Assembly: GCF_900109195.1 (NCBI RefSeq)
Contig: NZ_FNZG01000005.1
Span: 62,001-126,000 of the forward strand
DNA length: 64,000 nucleotides
Reading direction: 5' to 3'
Source: Pseudooceanicola nitratireducens
GTDB taxonomy: Bacteria; Pseudomonadota; Alphaproteobacteria; Rhodobacterales; Rhodobacteraceae
Part shown: piece after piece, positions 49,332-58,301 of the stretch
How positions within the stretch are numbered: position 1 is the stretch's first letter
How the letters are laid out: every line of letters begins with the position of its first letter
Notes under the pieces: generated by a model
Seen by the model: only the letters and a program-made list of their open reading frames with translations
What the model was told of the DNA's origin: nothing
Database searches by the model: none
Translations under genes and position numbers: made by a program

Positions 49332-51335
49332 TCAGTTGGTCGCCTTTGCCGGGTCCTGTACCGCCTGTTCGACGGTCTCCAGCGTGCTGGCGGCGGAATT
49401 CATCCGCATCCGCGCGGTATCCTCGCGCAGCGGCCACAGCGCGGCACCGGGGTCCAGAAGGCCCTGGGCAATCGTGCTCCACTGCGGGATCGAGGTCAGT
49501 TCGGGAAAGTCCTGCGACAGCGCCAGGGTGGTCGCCCAGTCGCCGCCCCGGTAAGAGGCCAGCAGCAGGTTGATCGCATCCTCGAAGGGCAGCTCCTGCC
49601 CGGCCTCGTCCCACATCTGCTGATAGATGCCCTGCGATGCAGGCCAGTCTTCGCGGTCGAAATAGGCCTTGGCCTTCAGGCGCAGGAACTCCATGTCCGG
49701 GCGCGCCACGGCGGTTTCCAGCACCGCGGCCCCCTGCCCCGTGCTGGCGTAAAGCTTTGCCAGAAGCACGCCGCGCTGATCCTCCAGCTCGGTCTCGCCC
49801 GAGGCCAGCGGTTCGCGCAGCGCCGACAGCGCATCGTCATAGCGCCCGCCCATTTCCAGACTGCGGGCCTGTTTCAGGCGCAGTTCGTCCAGGCGGACAT
49901 CAGTGACCTCGGCCAGGCCAAGGTCGCGCGCCACGGCCAGGTGGTCGTGCACGGCTTCGTATTCCTGCGCGGCGACCAGCGTCGACCCGATCGACAGGAA
50001 GCGGTCGGCGAATTTTTCGCCCTGTACGTCAAACCCCGGCTCGAACCGGAAATCCGGGGCGATCTTGCGATGCGCGCGCAGGAAATCCGACAGGGGCAGC
50101 TCTCCGCTGGCACCTTCGGCGTAAAGTTCGGAAATCAGCGCCCGCGCCTTCTGACGCGCCAGCCCGGCCTCTTGCTGTTCCGGGAACCGATCCAGGATCG
50201 AGCCATAGGTATGCACCGCCGCCACCCGGTCGCCGTCGGCGCGGTCCAGCGCGGCCAGGTCGGTCAGAACCGCCAGCGCATAATCGTCGCCCCGCCAGAT
50301 GTTGCTTTCGCGTTCCAGCAGCTCGCGCGCTTCGGGGATGTCCATCAGGTCGTGGCGCAGGCCCATGGCCACAACGGCCGTGCGCGCGCGGTGGCCGTAA
50401 AGGTCGTGCTTCTTTCCGGCCAGGGCATAGCTGTCGAAGGCGGCCAGAAGGTCCTGCCCCGCCTCGGCGGCGCGGCCCAGAAGATAGTGAAAGGCGCTGC
50501 TGTCGCGCAGCCCGGCGTGCTTGCGGAAGTCCAGCGCGAAGTCGCGGGCGCTGTGCCAGTCCTCGCTTGCGATCGCGGCTTCGAGCAACCCGGGCAGGAT
50601 CGCTTCGCGGTAGCCCTTGGGCAGATGCTGCATGCGCTCCTGCACCGTGGGCAACAGGTCGGCGGCCTGATCATAGTCCTTCTTGCGGATCGCCAGCAGC
50701 GCGATGAAGACGGGCTGATCCGGCCAGCTGGCATAGGCCGGGCCCAGCATCGCCTGCGCCCGTTGCGTCAGCCCGGTGTCGCGCGGATCGATCAGACCAA
50801 GCGCCAGCTCCATCACCGCACGGCGCAATTCCTGCCCGCCGGACAGGTTCGCCCGGTCCAGCCCTTCCAGCACCGAAAGCCCCTCGGGGCCCTGGGCGTG
50901 ACGGTAATGCAGCCGCGCCTGCGCCAGCAGGGCATCGGCGATCTCGGCGCTGATCCCCCATTGCGCGGCGGGCTTGTCCAGCGCACGGGCCAGCGCGTTC
51001 TGGATGCCGCGCCGTTCAGTCAGGAAAGACCGCTCTGTCGCGTCCGAGGAATAGAGCATCTGCGCCGGGATCTGCCAGTCCTCGCCCTCGCTTGGGGCAA
51101 GCGACGGGTCCGGGGCGGGGCGCGCCAGCCGGGGCTCGGCCTGTGGCGGCACCATCTGCGGCGCGGTCTGTTCGGGGGCAAGCGGAGCTGTCTGCGCAGG
51201 CTCAGACGAGGCCGCGTGATCCCCGGGCATGACCTCTTCGGCCTGCTGCGGTGCATGGGGGTCCGTCTCGGACACCGCCGCACCGGCAAGAAATGAGCCA
51301 ATCAGGCAAAAGGATATGCAAAGATAGCTGCGCAA
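49332..51335 (-). CDS. Periplasmic helical-repeat protein of the flagellar locus
   Basis: A 667-residue protein with an N-terminal signal peptide (about 1-22, cleavage near GAAVSE), a proline/alanine-rich linker (about 30-75) and then a long series of helical segments resembling tetratricopeptide-like repeats. TTG is used as the start in this reading. It is flanked by flgE and the divergent flgF, so it is very probably co-regulated with flagellar genes. In rhizobia the periplasmic protein MotC occupies a comparable place, but length and sequence do not allow that identification. No catalytic motif is recognised. Function unknown; a structural or stator-associated role is possible. Confidence 0.7.
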   Translation of the reverse strand: MRSYLCISFCLIGSFLAGAAVSETDPHAPQQAEEVMPGDHAASSEPAQTAPLAPEQTAPQMVPPQAEPRLARPAPDPSLAPSEGEDWQIPAQMLYSSDATERSFLTERRGIQNALARALDKPAAQWGISAEIADALLAQARLHYRHAQGPEGLSVLEGLDRANLSGGQELRRAVMELALGLIDPRDTGLTQRAQAMLGPAYASWPDQPVFIALLAIRKKDYDQAADLLPTVQERMQHLPKGYREAILPGLLEAAIASEDWHSARDFALDFRKHAGLRDSSAFHYLLGRAAEAGQDLLAAFDSYALAGKKHDLYGHRARTAVVAMGLRHDLMDIPEARELLERESNIWRGDDYALAVLTDLAALDRADGDRVAAVHTYGSILDRFPEQQEAGLARQKARALISELYAEGASGELPLSDFLRAHRKIAPDFRFEPGFDVQGEKFADRFLSIGSTLVAAQEYEAVHDHLAVARDLGLAEVTDVRLDELRLKQARSLEMGGRYDDALSALREPLASGETELEDQRGVLLAKLYASTGQGAAVLETAVARPDMEFLRLKAKAYFDREDWPASQGIYQQMWDEAGQELPFEDAINLLLASYRGGDWATTLALSQDFPELTSIPQWSTIAQGLLDPGAALWPLREDTARMRMNSAASTLETVEQAVQDPAKATN

Positions 51336-51451
51336 TTCTTGACTTCAGTTCTTGGAGGTGCTTCTATCAATCTAAGAAAAACACCGCCATCGCAAGAAAA
51401 GAAAAAGGATAGGCGGGAAAATCTCTTGGGACCGGGCAGAGGATCCTCATC
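51336..51451. promoter_or_regulatory. Divergent promoter region of flgF and the periplasmic repeat protein
   Basis: A 116-base AT-rich interval between divergent genes. It contains TTCTTG repeats (about 51337-51355) and an A-rich AAGAAAAGAAAAAGGATAGG stretch (about 51395-51413). No full copy of the GCAATTGTGGC motif is seen. A weak GGGCAGAGG ribosome site precedes the flgF ATG. Confidence 0.45.
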
Positions 51452-52204
51452 ATGGACAACACCACGTATGTGGCATTGTCACTGGCGCGCGCCATGCAGC
51501 GCGACCTGGACGTGACGGCGAATAACATCGCCAACGCCAATACGGCGGGCTTCAAGGCCGAACGCATCATCTTTTCCAGCTATCTCCACCCGGACGAAGG
51601 CCAGCAGGTCGGTCAGGGCACCAACTTTGTCGTCGACGAAGGGTCATATCTGGACCGGACGCAGGGCGCGCTGACCCGCACCGACAACCCGCTGGACATC
51701 GCCGTGAAGGGCGACGCCTTCCTGTCCTACCGCACGCCCGAAGGCCAGATCGCCTATGGCCGCGACGGCCAGCTGGCGCTGGACCGCGACGGATACCTGG
51801 TGACGCTTTCGGGGGCCAAGGTGCTGGACGAAGGCGGCGGCGACATCGTGATCCCGCCCGGTGCCGGCAAGATCCTGATCGGCACCGACGGCACGATTTC
51901 GTCAGAGGAAACCGTCGTTCTGGGCCGCATCGGCCTGTTCGATGTGCCGGACGTGCAATCCTACATCCGCCTGGGCAATTCGATGCTGGTGCCGCCGCCC
52001 GGACAGGGCAGCCTGGCCGAACCGACCGAAACCGCCGAGATCGCCCAGGGCCAGATCGAGATGAGCAACGTGTCGCCCGTGGCTGAAGTCACGCGGCTGA
52101 TGATGATCCAGAAGGCCTATGACCAGGCCACGAAACTGATGAGCACGGAAGACGACCTGCGTAAGGACATGCTGTCGCGTCTGGGCCGTGCCGCCATCGG
52201 ATAA
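51452..52204 (+). CDS. flgF: Flagellar proximal/distal rod protein FlgF
   Basis: A 250-residue axial protein. The N-terminal TTYVALSLARAMQRDLDVTANNIANANTAGFKAERI is the flg-family rod motif and the C-terminal EMSNVSPVAEVTRLMMIQKAYDQATKLMSTEDDLRKDML is the usual end. It builds the proximal rod together with FlgB and FlgC, whose genes are not in this window. It starts the plus-strand flgF-flgG-flgA-flgH operon, 13 bases before flgG. Confidence 0.9.
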   Translation: MDNTTYVALSLARAMQRDLDVTANNIANANTAGFKAERIIFSSYLHPDEGQQVGQGTNFVVDEGSYLDRTQGALTRTDNPLDIAVKGDAFLSYRTPEGQIAYGRDGQLALDRDGYLVTLSGAKVLDEGGGDIVIPPGAGKILIGTDGTISSEETVVLGRIGLFDVPDVQSYIRLGNSMLVPPPGQGSLAEPTETAEIAQGQIEMSNVSPVAEVTRLMMIQKAYDQATKLMSTEDDLRKDMLSRLGRAAIG

Positions 52205-52216
52205 CGAGGGAAGCAG

Positions 52217-53002
52217 ATGAAAGCACTTGGAATTGCCGCAACCGGCATGATGGCGCAACAGACCAACGTCGACGTCATTTCGAACAACATCGCCAACGCC
52301 TCGACCACCGGGTTCAAGACCGCCCGCGCCTCGTTCCAGGATCTTCTTTACGAAAACCTGCAGCGTGAAGGGGCGCAGACCTCGTCCCAGGGCACCTATC
52401 TGCCCGTCGGCATCGACGTGGGCTTTGGCGTGCGCACCGCAGGCACCGTCCGCCTGAACACCCAGGGCGGGCTCAGCCAGACCGAGAACAAGACCGACAT
52501 CGCCATCGAGGGGCGCGGCTATTTCGTCGTGAACATGCCCGACGGCAATTCCGCCTATACCCGCGACGGCGGCTTCCGCCTGAACGCCGAAGGCCAGATC
52601 GTCACCCAGCAGGGGTACGAGGTCAGCCCCGGCATCGTCGTGCCCGCCGACACCACCACGCTGGAAATCGGTGAGACCGGCATCGTGTCCGCCTATGTCG
52701 GCAATGACACCACCCCGGTCGAAATCGGACAGCTGACCCTGGCCACCTTCGTCAACGACGCCGGCATGCGGCCCCTGGGCAACAACCTTCTGGCGGCCAC
52801 CGTGGCCTCGGGCGATGCGACGCTTGGCAATCCCGGCGATCCCGCCGTGGGCATCCTGCGCCAGGGCTATCTTGAGAACTCGAACGTCAACATCATCCAG
52901 CAGATCACCGATCTGATTTCGGCGCAGCGCGCCTATGAGATGAATTCGAAGTCGATCGAGACCGCAGACCAGATGATGACCACCGCCAACCAGATCCGCT
53001 AA
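52217..53002 (+). CDS. flgG: Flagellar distal rod protein FlgG
   Basis: A 261-residue rod protein. MKALGIAATGMMAQQTNVDVISNNIANASTTGFKTARASFQDLLYE and the C-terminal LENSNVNIIQQITDLISAQRAYEMNSKSIETADQMM are diagnostic for FlgG. It forms the distal rod that passes through the P and L rings formed by FlgI and FlgH. It lies between flgF and flgA, the normal order. Confidence 0.95.
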   Translation: MKALGIAATGMMAQQTNVDVISNNIANASTTGFKTARASFQDLLYENLQREGAQTSSQGTYLPVGIDVGFGVRTAGTVRLNTQGGLSQTENKTDIAIEGRGYFVVNMPDGNSAYTRDGGFRLNAEGQIVTQQGYEVSPGIVVPADTTTLEIGETGIVSAYVGNDTTPVEIGQLTLATFVNDAGMRPLGNNLLAATVASGDATLGNPGDPAVGILRQGYLENSNVNIIQQITDLISAQRAYEMNSKSIETADQMMTTANQIR

Positions 53003-53034
53003 GTCCAGGGTCCCCAGCCTCAGGGGCGTGAGCC

Positions 53035-53703
53035 ATGAAAAGCTTCCTCTACTATGTGACCATCGCGCTGTTCGTCTTTGTCCTGCCCGGTGCCCTGCTG
53101 GCCGAGGACGTGAAGACGCTGATCGAGGAGCGCGCCCGCGACAAGTTCGGGGCCGAGCTGCCGGACAACGCCGGGTTCCACATCACCACCCCCGACGGCG
53201 CCCCGTCGGAGGCGGTGATGCTCTCGGCCTTCTGGATGGACCGCGACACCGGGCGCTACCTGGCCAACGCGGTGCTTGAGGACAGTAATGTGGTGCGCCT
53301 GGAAGGGCTGGCGATTGCCACGCTGAACGTGCCGGTGCCGCTGCGGCGGATGCTGCCCGGCGACCGCATCACCGACGAGGACCTGGGCGTGGTGAAACTG
53401 CCCCTCGCCCGCGTCGGCGTCTTTACCGTGACCGAGGCGCGCGACCTTGTCGGCATGCAGGTGAAACGCCTGCTGACCCAGGGCCGCCCGGTCATGACCC
53501 AGTCGATCACCAAGCCGGTCATCATCGACCGGGGCGATCGCATTTCGATCCGTTATGACGACGGGCTTCTGTCTTTGTCCGCGCCCGGCAAGGCGCTGGA
53601 CGACGCCCACATGGGCCAGGAGATCCGCATCGTGAACCTTGTCAGCAATACCTCCCTGACCGGCGTCGCCGTCGAGAAGGGCATCGTGGAGGTCCTCCGT
53701 TGA
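53035..53703 (+). CDS. flgA: P-ring assembly chaperone FlgA
   Basis: A 222-residue periplasmic protein with a signal peptide (about 1-22). The conserved C-terminal SAF-type domain reads NVPVPLRRMLPGDRITDEDLGVVKLPLARVGVFTVTEARDLVGMQVKRLLTQGRPVMTQSI. FlgA helps the P-ring protein FlgI assemble around the rod. Its stop overlaps the TTG start of flgH by four bases, so the two are co-translated. Confidence 0.92.
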   Translation: MKSFLYYVTIALFVFVLPGALLAEDVKTLIEERARDKFGAELPDNAGFHITTPDGAPSEAVMLSAFWMDRDTGRYLANAVLEDSNVVRLEGLAIATLNVPVPLRRMLPGDRITDEDLGVVKLPLARVGVFTVTEARDLVGMQVKRLLTQGRPVMTQSITKPVIIDRGDRISIRYDDGLLSLSAPGKALDDAHMGQEIRIVNLVSNTSLTGVAVEKGIVEVLR

Positions 53704-54473
53704 ATTCCCTCACCCCGCGGGCTTTGCGCCTGTCGATCTCTTGTCTTGCGCTTCTGGCGATTGCCGGCTGTGCCGCCGATCCCTTTGGGCAGGATCCCAA
53801 GGTCTCTGGCCTCGAACTGACGGCCGAAACCATGCCCGAGGTCGCGCGCGTGCAGGTTCCCATGCCGCCGCCCGAAGTGGCCAAACCGATGGAGCGCGGC
53901 GCGGCCTCGTCCCTATGGCAGCGCAGCTCGGGCGGGTTCTTCGCCGACCAGCGTGCCACCAAGGTGGGTGACATCCTGACCGTGCTGATCGAGATCGACG
54001 ACCAGGCCTCGCTGTCCAACGCATCCGACCGGGACCGGTCCGGGTCCAGCCAGTTCACCAAGCCCAAGTTCTTCGGCTATGGCGGCATGCTGCACCGGCT
54101 GCTGCCGGGCGTCAGTGCCGCCGATCTGCCGTCTGACAACGTGGTGGACCTGAGTTCGCAGACCACAGCCAGTGGATCCGGCTCGATCAGCCGGAATGAA
54201 TCGATCAGCCTCAAGGTTGCCGCGCTGGTCATGCAGATGCTGCCGAACGGCAACATGGTCGTGGCCGGCCGTCAGGAAGTGAAGGTCAACCAGGAACTGC
54301 GGGAACTGCGTGTCGCGGGGATCATCCGGCCCCAGGACATCAACATGAACAACACGATTCCCTATGAAAAGATCGCCGAAGCACGCATCACCTATGGCGG
54401 TGACGGCAGCATTTCGCGCCAGCAATTGCGCGGCTATGGCGAGGGCGTGGTGGACATAGTCCTGCCGTATTAA
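53700..54473 (+). CDS. flgH: Flagellar L-ring lipoprotein FlgH
   Basis: A 257-residue outer-membrane lipoprotein of the L ring. The lipobox is LAIAGC with the lipidated Cys at residue 24. The SSGGFFADQRATKVGDILTVLIEIDDQASLSNASDRDRSGSS region near 80-120 and the C-terminal LRVAGIIRPQDINMNNTIPYEKIAEARITYGGDGSI are diagnostic. TTG is the start in this reading, overlapping flgA by four bases. Confidence 0.93.
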   Translation: MNSLTPRALRLSISCLALLAIAGCAADPFGQDPKVSGLELTAETMPEVARVQVPMPPPEVAKPMERGAASSLWQRSSGGFFADQRATKVGDILTVLIEIDDQASLSNASDRDRSGSSQFTKPKFFGYGGMLHRLLPGVSAADLPSDNVVDLSSQTTASGSGSISRNESISLKVAALVMQMLPNGNMVVAGRQEVKVNQELRELRVAGIIRPQDINMNNTIPYEKIAEARITYGGDGSISRQQLRGYGEGVVDIVLPY

Positions 54474-54571
54474 GGTTAAAGAACTCTAAAAATTGCCCTG
54501 ATCGGGAAAAACTCTCGCCTTGAATCGGCGTCAAAACGGCATCCGAGATAAAACCTTGCTCGGGTGCCGAC

Positions 54572-55477
54572 ATGAAGAAATCCCAACTGATCCTCGCTGC
54601 TGTGCCGATCGTTTGCGCATTGGGCGGCTTTGGTGCCGGCACCTTCCTGAAGGGCGCGGACCACGGGACCGACATGACCCATGCCGCCGACACCGCGCAT
54701 GAGGCCAAACCCCACGTTCCCGCCCCCCGGACCGAAGCCGAAGCCGCGCTGCACGCGCTGGCGACCGAAGACGGGCACGGCAAGGATCATGGCGCGGATC
54801 ATCAGACGGGACATGACATCGCCAAGCCGATGGATCACCCCGACACCGGCAAACCCGACAGCCACGGCCCGGAAACCCTGACCAAGGTGTCGATGAACGA
54901 CGCGGCCACGCACAAGGCTCCGCCGGTTGGCGACGTGCCCGAAGTGCACCGCATCGATTACGACAAGCTGGCCAAGGCCGAAGCCGAGATGAAGAAGAAG
55001 GCGGCCATCGCCAAGGCCCGCGCCCGCCAGGAACAGCGCATGGCCGACATGAAGAAGGCACCGCGCGCCGCGCGGGGGGCCCATCCTTCGCTTCTACCGC
55101 TGGAGACCGAGGCCAAGATCCACGAAGAGGCGATCAAGCGCATCGTCGATTCCGATGACCACGTGGTGAAGATGGGCCGCCTGACCGTTCCGGTCTATGG
55201 CGCGCGCTCGACCGCCTATTACGTGGCCGACTTTGCCATCACCGTGACCGACCTGGACCAGGCCGGATTCTACTTCACCGCCGAAAACGCCACCCGCGTG
55301 CGCGACCAGGTGATGACCACCATGGCCACCATTGCGGAAACGCAGCTTCTGCGCGGCCCCAAGGTGGAAAGCGAAGTGGTCGCCGAACGGATCGCCAAGG
55401 ACCTGCGCGACCGCTTCTTCGGGGTCGAGGATTTCCTCTTCCTGTCGCTTTACAAGACCGACGTGCCGCGCGGCTAA
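54572..55477 (+). CDS. FliL-like protein with histidine-rich linker
   Basis: A 301-residue protein with one N-terminal membrane helix (about 5-27), then a low-complexity linker rich in His, Asp and Lys (about 30-165, including clusters such as HGKDHGADHQTGHD), and a C-terminal domain (about 190-300) whose pattern resembles the periplasmic FliL domain (ATRVRDQVMTTMATIAETQLL and AERIAKDLRDRFFGVEDFLFLSLY). In rhizobia a fliL gene follows flgH, as here. A conventional fliL is already present at 30.8 kb, so this is a second, enlarged copy. The histidine clusters could bind metal or give a pH-sensitive spacer; both are inference. Confidence 0.6.
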   Translation: MKKSQLILAAVPIVCALGGFGAGTFLKGADHGTDMTHAADTAHEAKPHVPAPRTEAEAALHALATEDGHGKDHGADHQTGHDIAKPMDHPDTGKPDSHGPETLTKVSMNDAATHKAPPVGDVPEVHRIDYDKLAKAEAEMKKKAAIAKARARQEQRMADMKKAPRAARGAHPSLLPLETEAKIHEEAIKRIVDSDDHVVKMGRLTVPVYGARSTAYYVADFAITVTDLDQAGFYFTAENATRVRDQVMTTMATIAETQLLRGPKVESEVVAERIAKDLRDRFFGVEDFLFLSLYKTDVPRG

Positions 55478-55479
55478 GC

Positions 55480-56139
55480 TTACTCGACCGCTGCGACCAG
55501 ACCCGCCAGCGCGGTGCTGCCATTGCTCAGATGCAGCATCGACTGACCATTTTCCAACGTCAGACGTTCCACCACGGCCTTGGTATAGGGCGATGAGGTC
55601 AGCACGTTGCCCTCGGGATCAGTTGCGATGATCTCGGCGGTATAGATACCGTCGTCGACCGGCAGGCCTTCGGTGCTCAGCCCGTCCCAGGTCACCGTGT
55701 GCAGCGTCTCGGCCGAGGTCTCCAGCCCTTCGATCTGCGCCACGGATGTGCCCGCGCTGTCGCGGATGATCGCCCGGACCTCGTTCGCGGTGGTGCCCAG
55801 CACATAGTCGAAACTGCCCTGCCCGCTTTCCAGGTCGAACAGATCCCCGGGGATCGAGACTTCGCGCCCGATCAGGCCCAGATCCTGCGTCAGCCCGACG
55901 GTCGCCAGCTGCGAGGTGATGTTTTCCAGATGGCTGTTGGTCTGGATGCCCTGTTCCACCTGGCTCAGCTGTGCCAGCTGCGACACGAAGGTCGAACTGT
56001 CCATCGGCTCCAGCGGATCCTGGTTGGTCAGCTGCGCGGTCAGAAGCTTCAGGAACGACTGGTAATCCGCCGTCAGCTTGTTCGAGGCAACCTGGCTCAG
56101 CGTCTGTGTGCTGCTGGTGGTACTGGTGACTTCGACCAT
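55480..56139 (-). CDS. flgD: Hook-capping scaffold protein FlgD
   Basis: A 219-residue protein. The N-terminal ADYQSFLKLLTAQLTNQDPLEPMDSSTFVSQLAQLSQVEQGIQTN is the FlgD signature, and the C-terminal part has the FLGD-type immunoglobulin-like domain pattern (HTVTWDGLSTEGLPVDDGIYTAEIIATDPEGN). It caps the growing hook so FlgE can polymerise. It lies just downstream of the fliK-like gene on the minus strand and converges on the FliL-like gene with two bases between stops. Confidence 0.92.
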   Translation of the reverse strand: MVEVTSTTSSTQTLSQVASNKLTADYQSFLKLLTAQLTNQDPLEPMDSSTFVSQLAQLSQVEQGIQTNSHLENITSQLATVGLTQDLGLIGREVSIPGDLFDLESGQGSFDYVLGTTANEVRAIIRDSAGTSVAQIEGLETSAETLHTVTWDGLSTEGLPVDDGIYTAEIIATDPEGNVLTSSPYTKAVVERLTLENGQSMLHLSNGSTALAGLVAAVE

Positions 56140-56150
56140 TTTGGCCCCCT

Positions 56151-57521
56151 TCAGGTCAGGACGTTCAGGCGGCCATCTGCTGCAATGGCCGGTTGCGCCA
56201 CTGGCGCGATGTCAATTTCGGGTTCAGCGTCGTCTTCCAGGACCAGGCGGCTGCTGGCCCCGGCCTGTTGCCCCTGCTGGGCGGCCTGGCCCTGCTGGCC
56301 AAAGTCCTCAAAGCTCATCGCCTCTTCCCCGACCGAGGCGCCGCCGTCGCGCAACAGCCCGGCCAGCATTTCGCGGTCGGACCGCATGGCGTTCAGCACC
56401 GCCGGGTTTTCGGCCCGCAGCACGACGCGCAGCTTGCCTGCCTCGTCGGCCGAGATCTCGATCTCCATCTTGCCCAGACCCTGCGGGGTCAGTTCGATCT
56501 TGGTGGTGCCCTCGGCAAAGCTGACGCCGCGGATCTGTCCGGCCAGGTTGCGCGCCAGCCCCTGCGCGGGCGACGGCTGGGACGTCTGTACCGGGGCCGA
56601 GACCTCGGCCACGGCGGCGATCATCGGGGCGGCCGTCGGCTGCGGGGCGGCCAGGATGGCCTGCACCTCGGGCGGCAGGCTGCGATCTGCGGGCGCGGCC
56701 ACGGCCTGTGCAAACAGGATCTTCAGCGCGTCGGGCAGCGGGGCCGCCTGCAAGGCATTGGTGGCATCGGTCGCTGTGGCGGTTGCGCCTGCGACGGCCT
56801 CGGCCACGGCGGCGTCGGGGTCCAGCTTGGCCTCGGCCTCGGTGCCCGCCTGCCCCATGGCGGCGCGGAAACGGGCCAGCGTGTCGCCCAGACCTTCCCC
56901 CAGGCCCTCGCCCAGGGTGTCTGTCAGCCCCTCGCCCAGGTCCGCCAGGGTCGTTTCCAGATCACCGGTGGCTCCCTGGGCCTCGGTGCCCGCCAGAACC
57001 GCCTGCGCCACGCGGGCCAGCGGCCCGGCAGCGGCGGTGTCACCGGCCAGAAGCCCCGTGGTCCCGCCCGCGCCCAGAAGGTCGCCATCCAGCGCGCCAA
57101 GCGCCGACAGATCCAGCGGGCCCAGCACCTGGCCCAGATCGGCGAAATCGAAACCCGCCTGCTGCAACATGCCGTCCAGCTTGGTCAGCATGGATTTGGC
57201 CCAGTCGTTCAGCGCAGTGGCATCGGGGATGACGCCATCGGGGAAGGTCTCGGCCAGGCTGTCCTGCGCTTCGGCGCGGAACTGGCCCAGCAGATCGGCC
57301 AGCTTGGTCAGCTTGCCCTGCCCGGTGGTCGTGGCTTCGGGTTCCTGGGTCATGACGCGCGCCATCAGCGCGGCAAATCCCCCTGCCCCGTTGGTCTGAC
57401 CCGCGGTCTGGCCCGTGGCCTGCGCGCCGTCGCCGTCACTTTGGGACGTGCGCGCGCTGGCGGTGGCACCGGTCTTGGTGCCTGCCTGGGCCATGGCCCC
57501 GAAATTCAGAATCGTTGTCAT
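56151..57521 (-). CDS. fliK: FliK-like hook-length control protein
   Basis: A 456-residue, alanine- and glycine-rich protein with a long low-complexity N-terminal part and a C-terminal FliK-type domain, visible in IELTPQGLGKMEIEISADEAGKLRVVLRAENPAVLNAMRSDREMLAGLLRDGGA (about 370-420). FliK measures hook length and switches export from hook to filament proteins. ATG at 57521 is preferred over a codon 18 bases earlier. It precedes flgD by 11 bases, the usual pair. Confidence 0.85.
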   Translation of the reverse strand: MTTILNFGAMAQAGTKTGATASARTSQSDGDGAQATGQTAGQTNGAGGFAALMARVMTQEPEATTTGQGKLTKLADLLGQFRAEAQDSLAETFPDGVIPDATALNDWAKSMLTKLDGMLQQAGFDFADLGQVLGPLDLSALGALDGDLLGAGGTTGLLAGDTAAAGPLARVAQAVLAGTEAQGATGDLETTLADLGEGLTDTLGEGLGEGLGDTLARFRAAMGQAGTEAEAKLDPDAAVAEAVAGATATATDATNALQAAPLPDALKILFAQAVAAPADRSLPPEVQAILAAPQPTAAPMIAAVAEVSAPVQTSQPSPAQGLARNLAGQIRGVSFAEGTTKIELTPQGLGKMEIEISADEAGKLRVVLRAENPAVLNAMRSDREMLAGLLRDGGASVGEEAMSFEDFGQQGQAAQQGQQAGASSRLVLEDDAEPEIDIAPVAQPAIAADGRLNVLT

Positions 57522-57551
57522 AATGTCCGCTCGCCTCAAATCGGCGATGCC

Positions 57552-58301
57552 CTAGTTGAGCATCGCCTTGTGAAAACCGTTGTCCAACAGGAACCGCCGC
57601 AGCCGGGTCATCGCCCGCCGTTCGACCTGGCGCAGGCGGTCGCGCGACATCTCCATCGCATCGGCCAGCTCTTCCAGGGTCTCGGGCACGGGCTGAAGCT
57701 TGCGCCTGCGGATCACCTCGGCCTCTTCGTCGTTCAGACCGGTCATGGCGGATTCGATCAGCCGGCGCTGCACCTGGTGCAGCGATTCCGCCGCGGCTGT
57801 TTCCTCGGGCGTCAGATCGGCACTGACAAGCGCGTCCATGAACGACTGGGTGCCGTCCCCCATGGGGGCGTCCAGCGCGACGATGCCCTGCATCGCCATG
57901 GTGATCACGCTCTGATCCTCTTCGGCCATCTTCCCGCTGCGCATCTCGGTCACGGCGCGCACGGGCACGTCGATCACGGAACGGATGCGGGTCGCGGCGC
58001 TGGTCACACCGTTCATCACCCACCATCCGGCGTAGGTCGAAAACCGAACGTCCTGGCCCAGGTCGAAATTGTCGGCGGCCCGGATCAGACCCAGCACGCC
58101 CTCGGCGGCCAGATCCTCCTGGTGCACGGGGTTGTCCGTGTACCGTACCGCCATCGACCACGCCTGCCGGGCATGGGACCGTATCAAAAGCTCAAGCGCT
58201 TCCTGGTCGCCATGATCCTGCCAACGCCGGATCGCGTTTCTCTCTTCATCTAACTCCAGCAGCGGGATTCTTGCCGCCGCCTGGACACTGTCTGGCATCA
58301 T
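57552..58301 (-). CDS. RpoH-like sigma factor in the flagellar locus
   Basis: A 249-residue sigma-70-family factor of the group-3 heat-shock (RpoH-like) size. Region 2 is visible in LEDLAAEGVLGLIRAADNFDLGQDVRFSTYAGWWVMN-type sequence near 57-95, followed by region 3, and region 4 in ETLEELADAMEMSRDRLRQVERRAMTRLRRFL near 205-240. The WW segment of region 2.4 continues differently from canonical RpoH. Start is uncertain: ATG at 58301 or an adjacent ATG at 58298; a TTG at 58334 would add 11 residues. Position between fliK and an unknown gene suggests it transcribes flagellar genes in place of a FliA-type factor; this is inference. Confidence 0.7.
   Translation of the reverse strand: MMPDSVQAAARIPLLELDEERNAIRRWQDHGDQEALELLIRSHARQAWSMAVRYTDNPVHQEDLAAEGVLGLIRAADNFDLGQDVRFSTYAGWWVMNGVTSAATRIRSVIDVPVRAVTEMRSGKMAEEDQSVITMAMQGIVALDAPMGDGTQSFMDALVSADLTPEETAAAESLHQVQRRLIESAMTGLNDEEAEVIRRRKLQPVPETLEELADAMEMSRDRLRQVERRAMTRLRRFLLDNGFHKAMLN

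Noticed and set aside
56193-58253. A 686-codon plus-strand frame opposite the fliK-like and sigma genes
   Set aside because: Composition is Gly/His/Gln-rich and repetitive, as expected of the complement of an alanine-rich coding region; the minus-strand genes have clear families.
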